Of a stretch of 64,000 nt of DNA, positions 9,403 to 19,516 are shown piece by piece. A model generated the notes under the pieces. That model was given only the letters and a program-made list of their open reading frames with translations. It was not told the origin of the DNA and did not search any database. Each line of letters begins with the position of its first letter. Position 1 is the first letter of the stretch. The translations under genes and the position numbers were made by a program. The stretch comes from Eurosta solidaginis (Eukaryota; Arthropoda; Insecta; Diptera; Tephritidae): the NCBI RefSeq assembly GCF_040869045.1, contig NC_090320.1, positions 241,304,978 through 241,368,977 of the forward strand, in the 5' to 3' direction.

Positions 9403-11849
9403 CAGGGCCGTAGAGAGAAAATCCGGGCCCGGGACTAAACAATTTACGGGCCGCCTTTAAAAAATCCACTAATACATTTGATTAATTTGAATTAGTGACG
9501 TCTCATTCACGAATAATTATTGATGCATTACATCAAAAAAAATTTTTGACACATCAACTAAATGATTTTTGGACTAAGAGCTAAAAATAAAATTAACACA
9601 GAATATTTAATATTTATACAATTTATTCTAACGTAGACATAAAATTCTCTTTTAACAGCCACATATTTCTTTTCTAGTTCTTTGGTAACATTTTTAAACA
9701 TTTCTGATAAATTTAAGGATGATTATAAATTTTAATTATTCAATATAGAAGGTTCGGATATCAGAGTGGCTTTTCTTGCTTTATTCGCTGCAAATTTTTT
9801 TATAATAATATCAAAATTTAACTGTGTTGCCAAAATGGATTCAACACAAAACGTGGCAAGTTCTAAAACTCGCTCTTTAGATGAACACGATCTATGAAAG
9901 TTTTTGATTCTTGAAAGGACACTGAGGGAACGTTCTGCAGTAGCTACAAGGACAGGTATAGTGTAAAAGATACGTAAAGCAACACAAATGTTGGGGAAAA
10001 TTGTATATAGATTTTGAACATAGACGGCATTTAGCAATTCCAATGGTGACAGACTTTTATCAAAATTTTCTTCGTAAATGTGTTTCAAGTGAATTATTTC
10101 ACATTCTAAGCTTTGAGAAATGTGCGACTTGTATTTTTCGACAAATTTTGCTGAGCTCGCACGAACTGTAGTTTCATCCATGTCTTCAAATTGCCACAAA
10201 AAGGAGAACGTCTCGCTCAAATTTCTCATAGCTGCAAATCGTTCAGTAATGCCAGTGATTACCGAATCAGCGATCACAAGGAATGTATTGTTTTTAAAAT
10301 CAGACTCTGCATCATCCGTAATCAACTCATTTCCATTATCTTAAAAACGTCTTTTGGGTTTTCTCTTTTGAATATCCGGGAACTTTGGCGAGATGTTCAA
10401 TTGAAGAGCAACTGTTTTGCATTCGTTTAAATTGTTTCCCATTGGTTCCTGATCAACTTCAAATCAGCTAATAAGGCATCTAGATGTCGGACCTCAACAT
10501 CTATGGTGGCGTCTCCAGCTTGGAGGACCACGTTTCTTTCATTAACGGTAGTCAGTATTTTCAATCAAATTGAGGACTGCAAGATGCATTCGAACTTGTT
10601 GATGTACTTGAGAATGCCGGTAACATCTCCGTATGCTTGCGCAGTCAAATTTGGTTTTTGTCTGAAAGACTATGAAGAGAGCTCGGTACATTTTTTTTGA
10701 GGATGTCCCATCGTTGTGGACTATTGTTGAAAATAGTAAAACATTTATGTACAACTCCGAAGAAAGTAATTGCAGCCGTACAACATTCTGCAGCATCAAC
10801 ACCACATAAATTGAGACTGTGGGTTGCACAAGGCTAGTAATCAGCATTCGAGTTTTTGTCGAGAATGTGACGTAATGCTCCGTTGTAAGCTCCTTTCATA
10901 TTGGCGCCGTTATCGTACCCTTGTGCACGACAATCTTTTAATGGGATTTCATGTTTACCTAGAGTATGGCAAAATAGATCAGCGATTTTCTGACCAGTAT
11001 TCTGGTTACAATTCACGAAAGCCAAAAACCGTTCTTGAATTGTAAAATTTGTTGCTTTCGAATTGAAATAGAGTTAGCGCAAAATGAACGTAGTCAACGT
11101 GAATAGCATCAGGCATAGCATCAACAATAATAGCAAAATACTTGGCTTTCTTGCCTTGATTTAATATAGTTTCCCTCACATGCTTTCCGCAAATTTCTAT
11201 AAACTCGCTCTGAATGTCTGGGTAAAGATAGTGAACTTGTAAACGTTTGTGCTGCTGTTGTGAAATCCTAACTTTCTCAAAATGATCTCTAAGTATCGGA
11301 TCATAATGGCTTATGAGATCTTAGATGCCCAAAAAATTTCCATTGTTTCGTTCACCAAGATATATGTATACTTTCGCCTCTGAAAACTGGGCCTTTTTCA
11401 CCCAAAGATAAAATAGTGTCCAAAATTCTATATAAAATTTCTACCTTTCTCCACTTTCTCTCCATTTGGCAAGATTCTGTTTAACAACGAGGTATGTCTC
11501 GTCATGACAATCACGTGGAAAAATAACAGGACACTTTTGATGACCTCGACGAATTATTTCGTTGACTTCTTCAGATCGCAAAAACTCATTATTCACGGTA
11601 CCGATATCGAAGTCGTTTAAATAATCTGGAATTTGATACAGAGTTAGTGGTGTTGTTGGAAGACTTTTTGTAGATGAACCTTCATCAGTGTCACCACGAA
11701 AACTTTACGACTTCGGATTCATGTAAACATACATTTGCACATGAAACATCTAAAGACTCTCCTGAATTAAAAAAAATGTCTCGGGCCCCCTGAGAAACCC
11801 CGGGTCCGGGGGGAATCCCCCAATTCCCCCTCCCCCCTCGTCAGGCCTG
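9403..11849 (-). mobile_element. hAT transposon, degenerate, with 8-bp TSD
   Basis: A 2447-bp element. It begins CAGGGCCGTAGAG and ends, read inverted, CAGGCCTGACG; the CAGG start is typical of hAT termini. Both flanks carry AACATACA (9395-9402 and 11850-11857), a perfect 8-bp duplication. GC-rich subterminal blocks lie inside each end. The minus strand holds a broken transposase. It landed in a repeat whose flank 'gagtaccaagtactcgtg' recurs at 33721. Confidence 0.9.
9732..11700 (-). pseudogene. hAT transposase of the DUF4371/ZMYM1-like type, broken
   Basis: Three readable parts occur in order. At 11480-11640 is an open stretch with FDIGTVNNEF and CPVIFPRDCHDETY. At 10834-11025 is AQGYDNGANMKGAYNG, the conserved DUF4371 motif within the RNase H-like catalytic fold. 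At 9732-10325 is a 197-residue C-terminal region ending in the hAT dimerisation domain (ATAERSLSVLSRIKN, then ELATFCVESIL). Frameshifts and stops separate them, so no active enzyme is made here. A functional protein of this kind would cut at the CAGG ends of the same element. The terminal inverted repeats and 8-bp TSD around it agree. Confidence 0.85.
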
Positions 11850-11857
11850 AACATACA

Positions 11858-11999
11858 GATGTATATCTGTGAAAAAAATTTTTCACGTTAACTAGAGCTC
11901 GCCCAGGGATTGAAATCACCCACAACAGAGGTAAATTTACCAGACACAAATAGAGATTTTTAAGAAGAGCTTCGTCGGTTTCTTAGTGGTAACAATCCA
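11858..11999. other. Unassigned spacer
   Basis: Short stretch right of the hAT element, with 'gatgtatatctgtg' and 'gctcgcccagggattgaaatc'. The last phrase looks like a decayed tRNA-type B box on the other strand, but I cannot place it in a family. Confidence 0.3.
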
Positions 12000-12545
12000 C
12001 ATGGTTTTATAATCGGCTGATTATCGGTTTGTAAAAGGCTTCTTATTGAGTCATCAGCTTTTTTTATCGGCTTACCATAATAGGGGTACACATTTGTCAT
12101 CGATTTCATATTAAAGTTTTATAGGTATCTGTATAATAGCAAGCCGATGAGTCGTCGTTAACAAATCTTTAACATGCCGACAACAAACTGGCAATACTCC
12201 GATAAGAAATCAATAATTTTTGATAACAAATCAATACAATTTTGATAGTGAAATCGATAACTTTTTAATAACACGCCGTTAACAAATTGGTTTTACTCCG
12301 ATAACAAATCTTTAAGTTTTCAAAAATAAACTGATACCCTTTTTATAATATATCGATAGCTTTCCGTAAGTAAACGATTATCTTTTCATAGCAAATCGAT
12401 AAATTTTCGATAAAATTACCATAATGAATTGATAGTAATCAGATAACAAATCGATAACATATTGATAACTTATCGAGAATTACTCGATGATAAATTCACA
12501 ATTTTCGATAACAAACGGAAAATTCGTCGATAAAAATTGATCTTT
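12000..12545. repeat. Degenerate repeat rich in GATAACAAATCGATAA-like units
   Basis: Variants of 'gataacaaatcgataa' recur every 20-40 bp for about 500 bp, with no strict period. The same sequence type, with the same leader 'cggtttctta', occurs at 34200-34640, so this is a dispersed family. In both places an ATTTTATTTT tract follows. Confidence 0.7.
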
Positions 12546-13316
12546 TTTTATTTAATTTTAATATAATTTAGCTGAATTCTATTTTATTTTATTTTCGAAG
12601 TATATTTTATGTTCTATTTTATTTCATTTTGTTTTATTTTATTTTAGTTTATTTTATTTTATTTAATTTATTTTAATTTAATTTATTTTATTTTATTTTA
12701 TTTTATTTTATTTTATATTTATTTTAATCTAATTTTATTTCATTTTATTTTATTTTGTTTCATTTTATATTATTTTATTTAAATTTATTTCATATTATTT
12801 TATTTTATTTTATTTTTTCATTTGATTTTTATCTTTTTAGTTTAATTTTATTTAATTTTTTTACATTATTTTATTTTCTAAAAACGGGAGTGGGATTTGA
12901 ACTCGCACTCCTACGATGGTTGAAGTGTTACAAACGCATTCATCCACGTCATCCTTAGTTGTTGTAAACCTTATCCCAATTGCCTTCTTTGCATGTTTTT
13001 CTTTATTCACTGTCCATACTTCGATTTTAATTTAATTTAGTTTTATTTTGTTTTATTTTATTTCATTTTATTTTATATTATTTTAATTAAAGTGTGCCCT
13101 CGGGCAGCCACCCTAAACTAACCATTTTAATTAATTAATTAATTTAATTTAATTTTATTTTGTTTAAATTTAATTTATATGGTTTAATTTTGTCTTATTT
13201 GATTTAATTTAATTTGATTTAATCTAATTTAATTTAATTTAATTGATTTAAATTTTATATTATTTTGCTTTAGTTTATTTCATTTTATTTTATTTTATGT
13301 ATTTTTGTTGGGCCAA
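12546..13316. repeat. (TTTTA)n / (TTTAA)n low-complexity tract
   Basis: Long imperfect TTTTA and TTTAA repeats, interrupted by a tRNA-like SINE (about 12880-12965) and a short unique piece with 'gtgccctcgggcagccaccc' (13086-13125). The tract ends where PLE1 starts and reappears on its far side at 18280. Confidence 0.85.
12880..12965 (-). mobile_element. tRNA-like SINE head in AT-rich tract
   Basis: On the minus strand, 'gatgacgtggatgaatgcg' precedes 'ggagtgcgagttcaaatccc', the second a good Pol III B box with T-arm pairing (GGAGT/ACTCC). The rest does not fold as a cloverleaf I can complete, so I call a SINE head or tRNA pseudogene rather than a working tRNA. Confidence 0.5.
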
Positions 13317-13390
13317 GGAAAAATTATATTTTTATTGCTATTTTTGGAGCTTTTCGGCCGGTTGATTTAAATAAAACAGGGATTTATTAT

Positions 13391-13432
13391 ATCCTACGCG
13401 TTTCGACGCTTATTCGCGTCTTCATCAGGAAT
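13391..13432 (-). ncRNA. Hammerhead-like ribozyme motif in the PLE1 3' end
   Basis: Minus strand, 5' to 3': ATTC, CTGATGA, A, helix II GACGC-gaataa-GCGTC, GAA, self-complementary ACGCGT, A, GGAT. ATTC pairs with GGAT (helix I, one G-U). Hammerhead ribozymes are known in Penelope-like elements, often with a minimal helix III that works as a dimer. The single A between CTGATGA and helix II is not canonical, so activity is uncertain. Confidence 0.55.
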
Positions 13433-13683
13433 TTATTTCTAAATATGAAAACAATAAATTACAACCAATATTCATTGACTTGAGGCATGTAACACTTACG
13501 ATATTTAACATTTAAAATTCGAGTGATAATATTTTTATCACAACATAAAAGTATGCACATAGCAAACATAAATACACAGATACATTTTCAAACACTGAGC
13601 AACTTGCACGTCCTCTACGTCAACATCACGCATTGTATGTGATCGAAGCCGAATACGCGCAGTTTATATTATCGACGTCCTGT

Positions 13684-14146
13684 TTAAAGTTGTATTCGCA
13701 GGCCTTCTAAAGTCATCCTTCTTCTCAATTTATTCTCCACATCTAATACTTTGGTATTGTCAAAGTCTGCTGTGTGTTTGTTTTCTGTTAAGTGCTGCGC
13801 GAGAGCCGTCGAGCTTTTGTTCTTCTTCGCATCATGTTTATGTTCGTATATTCGCGTGCCTAATGATCTTTTTGTTGTGCCGATGTAAACTTTGTTGCAC
13901 TTTTCCCCTTCTTTGCCATTGCACTGGATTTCATACACTACGTTGTGCAGTTCTTCCTTTGGTATTTTGTCTTTTGTTCTTGTATATATGCCGTGTATTG
14001 TGTGATGTGGTTTGTGTGCATAGCTAACGTTGCTGATTTTTATAATTTTAGTTAATGTGTTGTTGTCCGTAAGATTTGGAATATACATAGGTAACACCAA
14101 TATATGTTTTCTTGTTGTTTTCGTTTATTTGTGCATTGCCATTTTT
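13684..14146 (-). pseudogene. PLE1 GIY-YIG endonuclease domain
   Basis: This is the C-terminal part of the PLE1 polyprotein, open to its stop at 13684. It contains YEIQCNG followed by KVYIGTTKRSLGTRIYEHK, the GIY-YIG core with the catalytic Arg, then STALAQHLTENKHTADF, the usual downstream conserved stretch of Penelope nucleases. The domain nicks DNA to prime reverse transcription. The upstream frame (NGNAQINENN) continues without break into the RT part at 17635 once copy C is removed. Nothing inside this segment is mutated to a stop, so the nuclease was probably intact before the interruption. Confidence 0.88.
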
Positions 14147-17100
14147 ATACTCAGTTGAGCAGAGCTCACAGAGTATATTAAGTTTGATTGGATAACGGTT
14201 GGTTGTACATATATAAAGGAATCGAGATAGATATAGACTTCCATATATCAAAATAATCAGGAACGAAAAAAAATTTGATTGAGCCATGCCCGTCCGTCCG
14301 TCCGTCCGTTAACACGATAACTTGAGTAAATTTTGAGGTATCTTGATGAAATTTGGTATGTAGGTTCCTGAGCACTCATCTCAGATCGCTATTTAAAATG
14401 AACGATATCGGACTATAACCACGCCCACTTTTTCGATATCGAAAATTTCGAAAAACCGAAAAAGTGCGATAATTCATTACAAAAGACCGATAAAGCGACG
14501 AAACTTGGTAGATGAGTTGAACTTATGACGCAGAATAGAAAATTAGTAAAATTTTGGACAATGGGCGTGGCACCGCCCACTTTTAAAAGAAGGTAATTTA
14601 AAACTTTTGCAAGGTGTAATTTGGCAGTCGCTGAAGATATCATGATGAAATTTGTCAGGAACGTTACTACTATTACTATATGTACGCTTAATAAAAATTA
14701 GCAAAATCGGGGAAGGACCACGCCCACTTTTAAAAAAAATTTTTTTTTAAAGTAAAATTTTTACAAAAAATTTAATATCTTTACAGTATATAAGTAAATT
14801 CTGTCAACATTCAACTCCAGTAATGATATGGTGCAACAAAATACAAAAATAAAAGAAAATTTCAAAATGGGCGTGGCTCCGCCCTTTTTCATTTAATTTG
14901 TCTAGGATACTTTTAACGCCATAAGTCGAACAAAAATTAACCAATCCTTTTGAAATTTGGTAGGGGAGTAGATTTTACGACGTTAACTGTTTTCTGTGAA
15001 AATCGGCGAAATCGGTTGATGCCACGCCCAGTTTTTATACACAGTCGTCCGTCCGTCCGTCCGTCTGTCCGTTAACACGATAACTTGTAAGTAAATTATG
15101 CCAACATTCAACTCCAGTAATGATATGGTGCAACAAAATACAAAAATAAAAGAAAATTTCAAAATGGGCGTGGCTCCGCCCTTTTTCATTTAATTTGTCT
15201 AGGATGCTTTTAATGCCATAAGTCGAACAAAAATTAACCAATTCTTGTGAAATTTGGTAGAGGCTTGGCTCCTAGGACGATAACTGTTTTCTGTGAAAAA
15301 GGGCGAAATCGGTTGAAGCCACGCCCAGTTTTTATACACAGTCCACCGTCTGTCCTTCCGCTCGGCCGTTAACACAATAACTTGAGCAAAAATCGATATA
15401 TCTTTACTAAACTTAGCACACGTACTTAACTGAACTCACTTTATCTCGATATAAAAAATGGCCGAAATCCGACCATAACCACGCCCACTTTATCGATATC
15501 GAAAATTACGAAAAATAAAAAAATGCCATAATTCTATACCAAATACGAAAAAAGGGATGAAACATTGTAACTGGATTGGTTTATTGACGCAAAATATAAC
15601 TTTGGAAAAAACTTTGTAAAATGGGTGTGACACCTACCATATTAAGTAGAAGAAAATGAAAAAGTTCTACAAGGCGAAATCAACAGCCCTTGGAATCTTG
15701 GCAGGAATACTGTTAGTGGTATTCCATATATAAATAAATTAGCAGTACCCGACAGATGATTTTCTGGATCACCTGGTCCACATTTTGATCGATATCCCGA
15801 GAACGCCTTCACATATACATCTAAGGGCCACTCGCTTTTAAAACCCTCATTAATACCTCTAATTTGATATCCATATCGTACAAACACATTCTAGAGTCAC
15901 CCCTGGCCCACCCTAATGGCGATATCTCGAAAAGGCGTCCACCTATAGACGAAATGCACACTCCCTATTAAAATGCTCAGTAACACCTTTCGTTTGATAC
16001 CCATATCGTACAAACATTCTAGAGTCACCCCTGGCCCACCCTAATAGCGATGTCTCGAAAAGGCGTCCACCTATAGACCTAATGCCCACTCCCTATTAAA
16101 ATGCTCAGTAACACCTTTCGTTTGATACCCATATCGTACAAACATTCTAGAGTCACCCCTGGCCCACCCTAATGGCGGTATCTCGAAAAGGCGTCCACCT
16201 ATAGACCTAATGTCCACTCCCTCTTAAAATGCTCAGTAACACCTTTCGTTTGATACCCATATCGTACAAACATTCTAGAGTTACCCCTGGCCCACCCTAA
16301 TGGCGATATCTCGAAAAGGCGTCCACCTATAGACCTAATGTCCACTCCCTCTTAAAATGCTCAGTAACACCTTTCGTTTCATACCCATATCGTACAAACA
16401 TTCTAGAGTCACCCCTGGCCCACCTTAATGGCGATATCTCGAAAAGGCGTCCACCTATAGACCTAATGTCCACTCCCTCTTAAAATGCTCAGTAACACCT
16501 TTCGTTTCATACCCATATCGTACAAACATTCTAGAGTCACCCTTGGTCCACCTTTATGGCGATATCTCGAAAAGGCGACCACCTATTGAACTAAGGATTA
16601 CTCCCTTTTAAAATACTCATTACCACCTTTCATTTGATACCCATATCCTACAAACACATTCTAGAGTCACCTCTGGCCCACCCTAATGGCGATATCTCGA
16701 AAAGGCGTCCACCTATAGACCTAATGCCCACTCCCTCTTAAAATGCTCAGTAACACCTTTCGTTTGATACCCATATCGTACAAACATTCTAGAGTCACCC
16801 CTGGCCCACCCTAATGGCGATTTCTCGAAAAGGCGTCCACCTATAGACCTAATGCCCACTCCCTCTTAAAATGCTCAGTAACACCTTTCGTTTGATACCC
16901 ATATCGTACAAACACATTCTAGAGTCACCCCTGCCCACCCTAATGACGATATCTCGAAAAGGCGTCCACCTATAGACCTCATGCCCACTCCCTCTTAAAA
17001 TGCTCAGTAACACCTTTCGTTTGATATGGCGATATCTCGAAACGGCGTCGACCTATGGAACTAAGGATCACTCCTTTTCAAAATACTCATTAACAGCTTT

Positions 17101-17634
17101 CATTCGATACCCATATCGTACAAACATATTCTAGAGTCACCCCTGGTCCACCTTTATGGCGATTTCTCGAAAAGGCGTTCACCTATAGAACTAAAGCCCA
17201 TTCCCTTTTAAAATACTCATTACCACCTTTCATTTGATACCCATATCGTACAAACACATTCTAGAGTCACCCCTAGTCCACCTTAATGGCGATATCTCGA
17301 AAAGGCGTCCACCGATAGACCTAAGGCCCACTCCCTCTTAAAATGCTCAGTAACACCTTTCATTTGATACCCATATCGTACAAACAAATTCTAGAGTCAG
17401 CCCTGGTCCACCTTTATGGCGATATCCCTAAATGGCGTCCATCAATAGAACTATGGCCTACTCTCTCTTAAAATACTCTTTAATACCTTCCATTTGATAC
17501 ACATGTCATACAACCACATTCCAGGGTTACCCTAGGTCCATTTTCCTACATGGTGATTTCCCTTATTTTGTATCCATAGCTCTCAACTGAGTATGTAATG
17601 TTCGGTTGCACCCGAACTTAGCCTTCCTTACTTG
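14147..17634 (+). mobile_element. Helentron-like element, copy C, inserted in PLE1
   Basis: A complete 3488-bp copy. The 5' end ATACTCAGTTGAG (14147-14159) has an exact 13-bp inverted partner at 17582-17594, followed by hairpin GTTCGG...CCGAAC (17600-17617) and terminus CTTACTTG at 17634. T runs flank both sides. The first 1.6 kb carries 'gggcgtggc' blocks and the rest is a 128-bp minisatellite. Removing it rejoins PLE1 in frame. Confidence 0.75.
15760..17530 (+). repeat. 128-bp minisatellite inside copy C, about 13 units
   Basis: The marker 'attctagag' starts units at 16016, 16144, 16272, 16400 and 16528, an exact 128-bp period. Flanking units vary by a few bases, and one near 17030 has a deletion. 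Each unit contains 'ggcgatatctcgaaaaggcg'. Middle units are more alike than outer ones, as expected from unequal exchange. Confidence 0.9.
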
Positions 17635-18279
17635 TTTTGGTTGGTTTTACTTCTTGCTGTCGTTGTTAGTGTATCTATTATGTTATTTGGATACCAATTT
17701 TTTTGTAATATATTTTGGATTTTTCGCTTGCTATCTTCTATGAACTCCTGATCACTCAGGGAGTAAATTTTGTTTATAAAGTTGATGACCGTGTTCTTCT
17801 TCTGAGTCCATGGGTGATTGGATTGGTAATGTATCATCCTGGATGATGCCCGCGGCTTTCTTGTACCAATTAGTTTTTACCTTATTGTCCATATTGTGAA
17901 TCTCTACGTCGAGGAATGATAATTTGTTCGCTTTTTCCTTTTCAAGGGTGAATTGTATTTTTGTATGCTGTCCATTGAATGTCTTGAGGATTTCTTCCGC
18001 GTCTTTACTCTTGACTATGGCGAACATATCATCTACATATTTGGTTATGTATTTGATATTAATATCTTTAAGTCTCAGCTCGGAGATGCTGTCGTCAATA
18101 ATCTTATCTAATATTATAGTTGACGATAAAGGAATGCCCATGGGCATAACATAAGTTTGTTGGTAATAAGTTCGATCGTATACAAAGTAATTGTTATCCC
18201 TCAAACAGAACTCTAGAATTTTTAGGAACTGGCTTTTTGACATTTTTGTATGCATTTGTAGAGTTGGCCACTTTTTCAT
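17635..18279 (-). pseudogene. PLE1 reverse transcriptase, 5' truncated and frameshifted
   Basis: The palm-domain motifs are present: MPMGIPLSSTI (template grip), YVDDMFAIVK (catalytic YVDD) and LSFLDVEIH. The N-terminal half of the RT is missing; the frame begins at the AT-rich boundary. A frameshift near 17825 moves the reading from NWYKKAAG to a frame with HYQSNHPWTQKKNTVINFI and KRKIQNILQKNWYP, the RT thumb/linker typical of Penelope. Together with the GIY-YIG part this would copy element RNA at the nicked target. It is not functional here. Confidence 0.88.
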
Positions 18280-18430
18280 TTTATTTTATTTTATATTATT
18301 TTATTTTATTTTATATTGTTTTATTTAATTTTTAAAATTTTTTTAATTTAATTTAATTAAATTTAATATAAATTACTTTAATTTAATTTCTTTTACTTTT
18401 ATTTTAATTATTTTTTTCTTTGTTTGCTAG
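18280..18430. repeat. (TTTTA)n / (TTTAA)n tract
   Basis: Continuation of the AT-rich tract in which PLE1 lies; compare 12546-13316. Confidence 0.8.
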
Positions 18431-18997
18431 TTATTACGTCATATAAATCTAACTAAATAATCAACAAAGATGTAAAAATCAACAATTTTTTTCTTAAATA
18501 TTTAAAAAGCAGTTGATATTTATTATCACGCAAAATTAAAATATCTTAGTATTCGAAATATCGCATTGTTTTGAAACGGTTGAATATATTCGCCGCAGAA
18601 TATTCCCCTCAACCCCGTGTTTCCACGAGTCATATATGTAAACAGCTTAACTTATATATATAGATTAGTTATAATTTTCACTTGAATGCATCATTTTTCA
18701 TTTCATTGCCATTTCTTTGCACTAATATAGTGCTGACTACTTCCTTTTTTATAATTTTTGTTTCGAAACCATTAAACTTGCAACAAAACACCCACCAAGG
18801 GTACGATGTCAACTTTATTGTCATTTAAATGGATGCTTTAAGGATAAATGTCGTACTTTAAGCTGAAATGCTTTTACGCACTACATGAAAATAAAAATCT
18901 CCATAACCTACTGACGGCACTGGAAAAAAATAATTACAAGTATGTAGTTTTTAATTTCACGCATACTTTTTTGCATATAAAACATTTTATAACTGCA
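18431..18997. other. Unassigned AT-rich spacer
   Basis: No gene, RNA or repeat recognised. The only ORFs are short and lack coding features. Confidence 0.5.
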
Positions 18998-19516
18998 CTA
19001 GCCTTTACCCGCGGCCCCGTCCGCAAGGAGAAAATAAAATATATGTGCTATTCACGTTAGCCTGCTTATCAAGTTGTCTGTTTAAAAATTTTTTCTGTCA
19101 ATGTATTTTATTTTTTAATACAGTAAAAAAAAAGAACTAACTGAGCTGATGGGCACGCGTACATGAATAGTACAATACACTTTTTTCGAATTAAAAAAAA
19201 TACATTTTGTTTCTAAGTTAAATTAATTGATATGACAGGGGTGAAAGAATTACTACTCATAGAACAAAGGAGTGAAACTACAATTAACTAAAACCAAAAA
19301 GAAGTTTTTAAATGAAAGCAGTGTTGCTTTTTCGGGTATTTAGTTGGTTAAAATATTACAAAAATTTCAATTATAGTTGTAATAGTTCGTACAGGATTCA
19401 TTTAAAAATAGAACGAAAAAGCTGTGATATATTAAAGATAAAACATACCGAATTTTAATTACGAATAATTTGCGGTAAATCCACGGCCATGTGTGCTGAA
19501 TTACCGGTTTCGAAGA

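Larger units (their letters stand above)
13317..18279 (-). mobile_element. Penelope-like element PLE1, 5' truncated, split by Helentron-like copy C
   Basis: Read on the minus strand: reverse transcriptase (18279 to 17635), interruption by copy C (17634 to 14147), GIY-YIG endonuclease (14146 to 13684), a 3' UTR of about 350 bp, and a hammerhead-like motif (13432 to 13391). An RT fused to a C-terminal GIY-YIG nuclease defines Penelope-like elements. Both outer flanks are TTTTA repeats, so it inserted into that tract and is 5' truncated. Confidence 0.9.

Noticed and set aside
15760..17530. CRISPR-like or VNTR locus of its own
   Set aside because: The 128-bp units have no distinct spacers and lie wholly inside a Helentron-like element.
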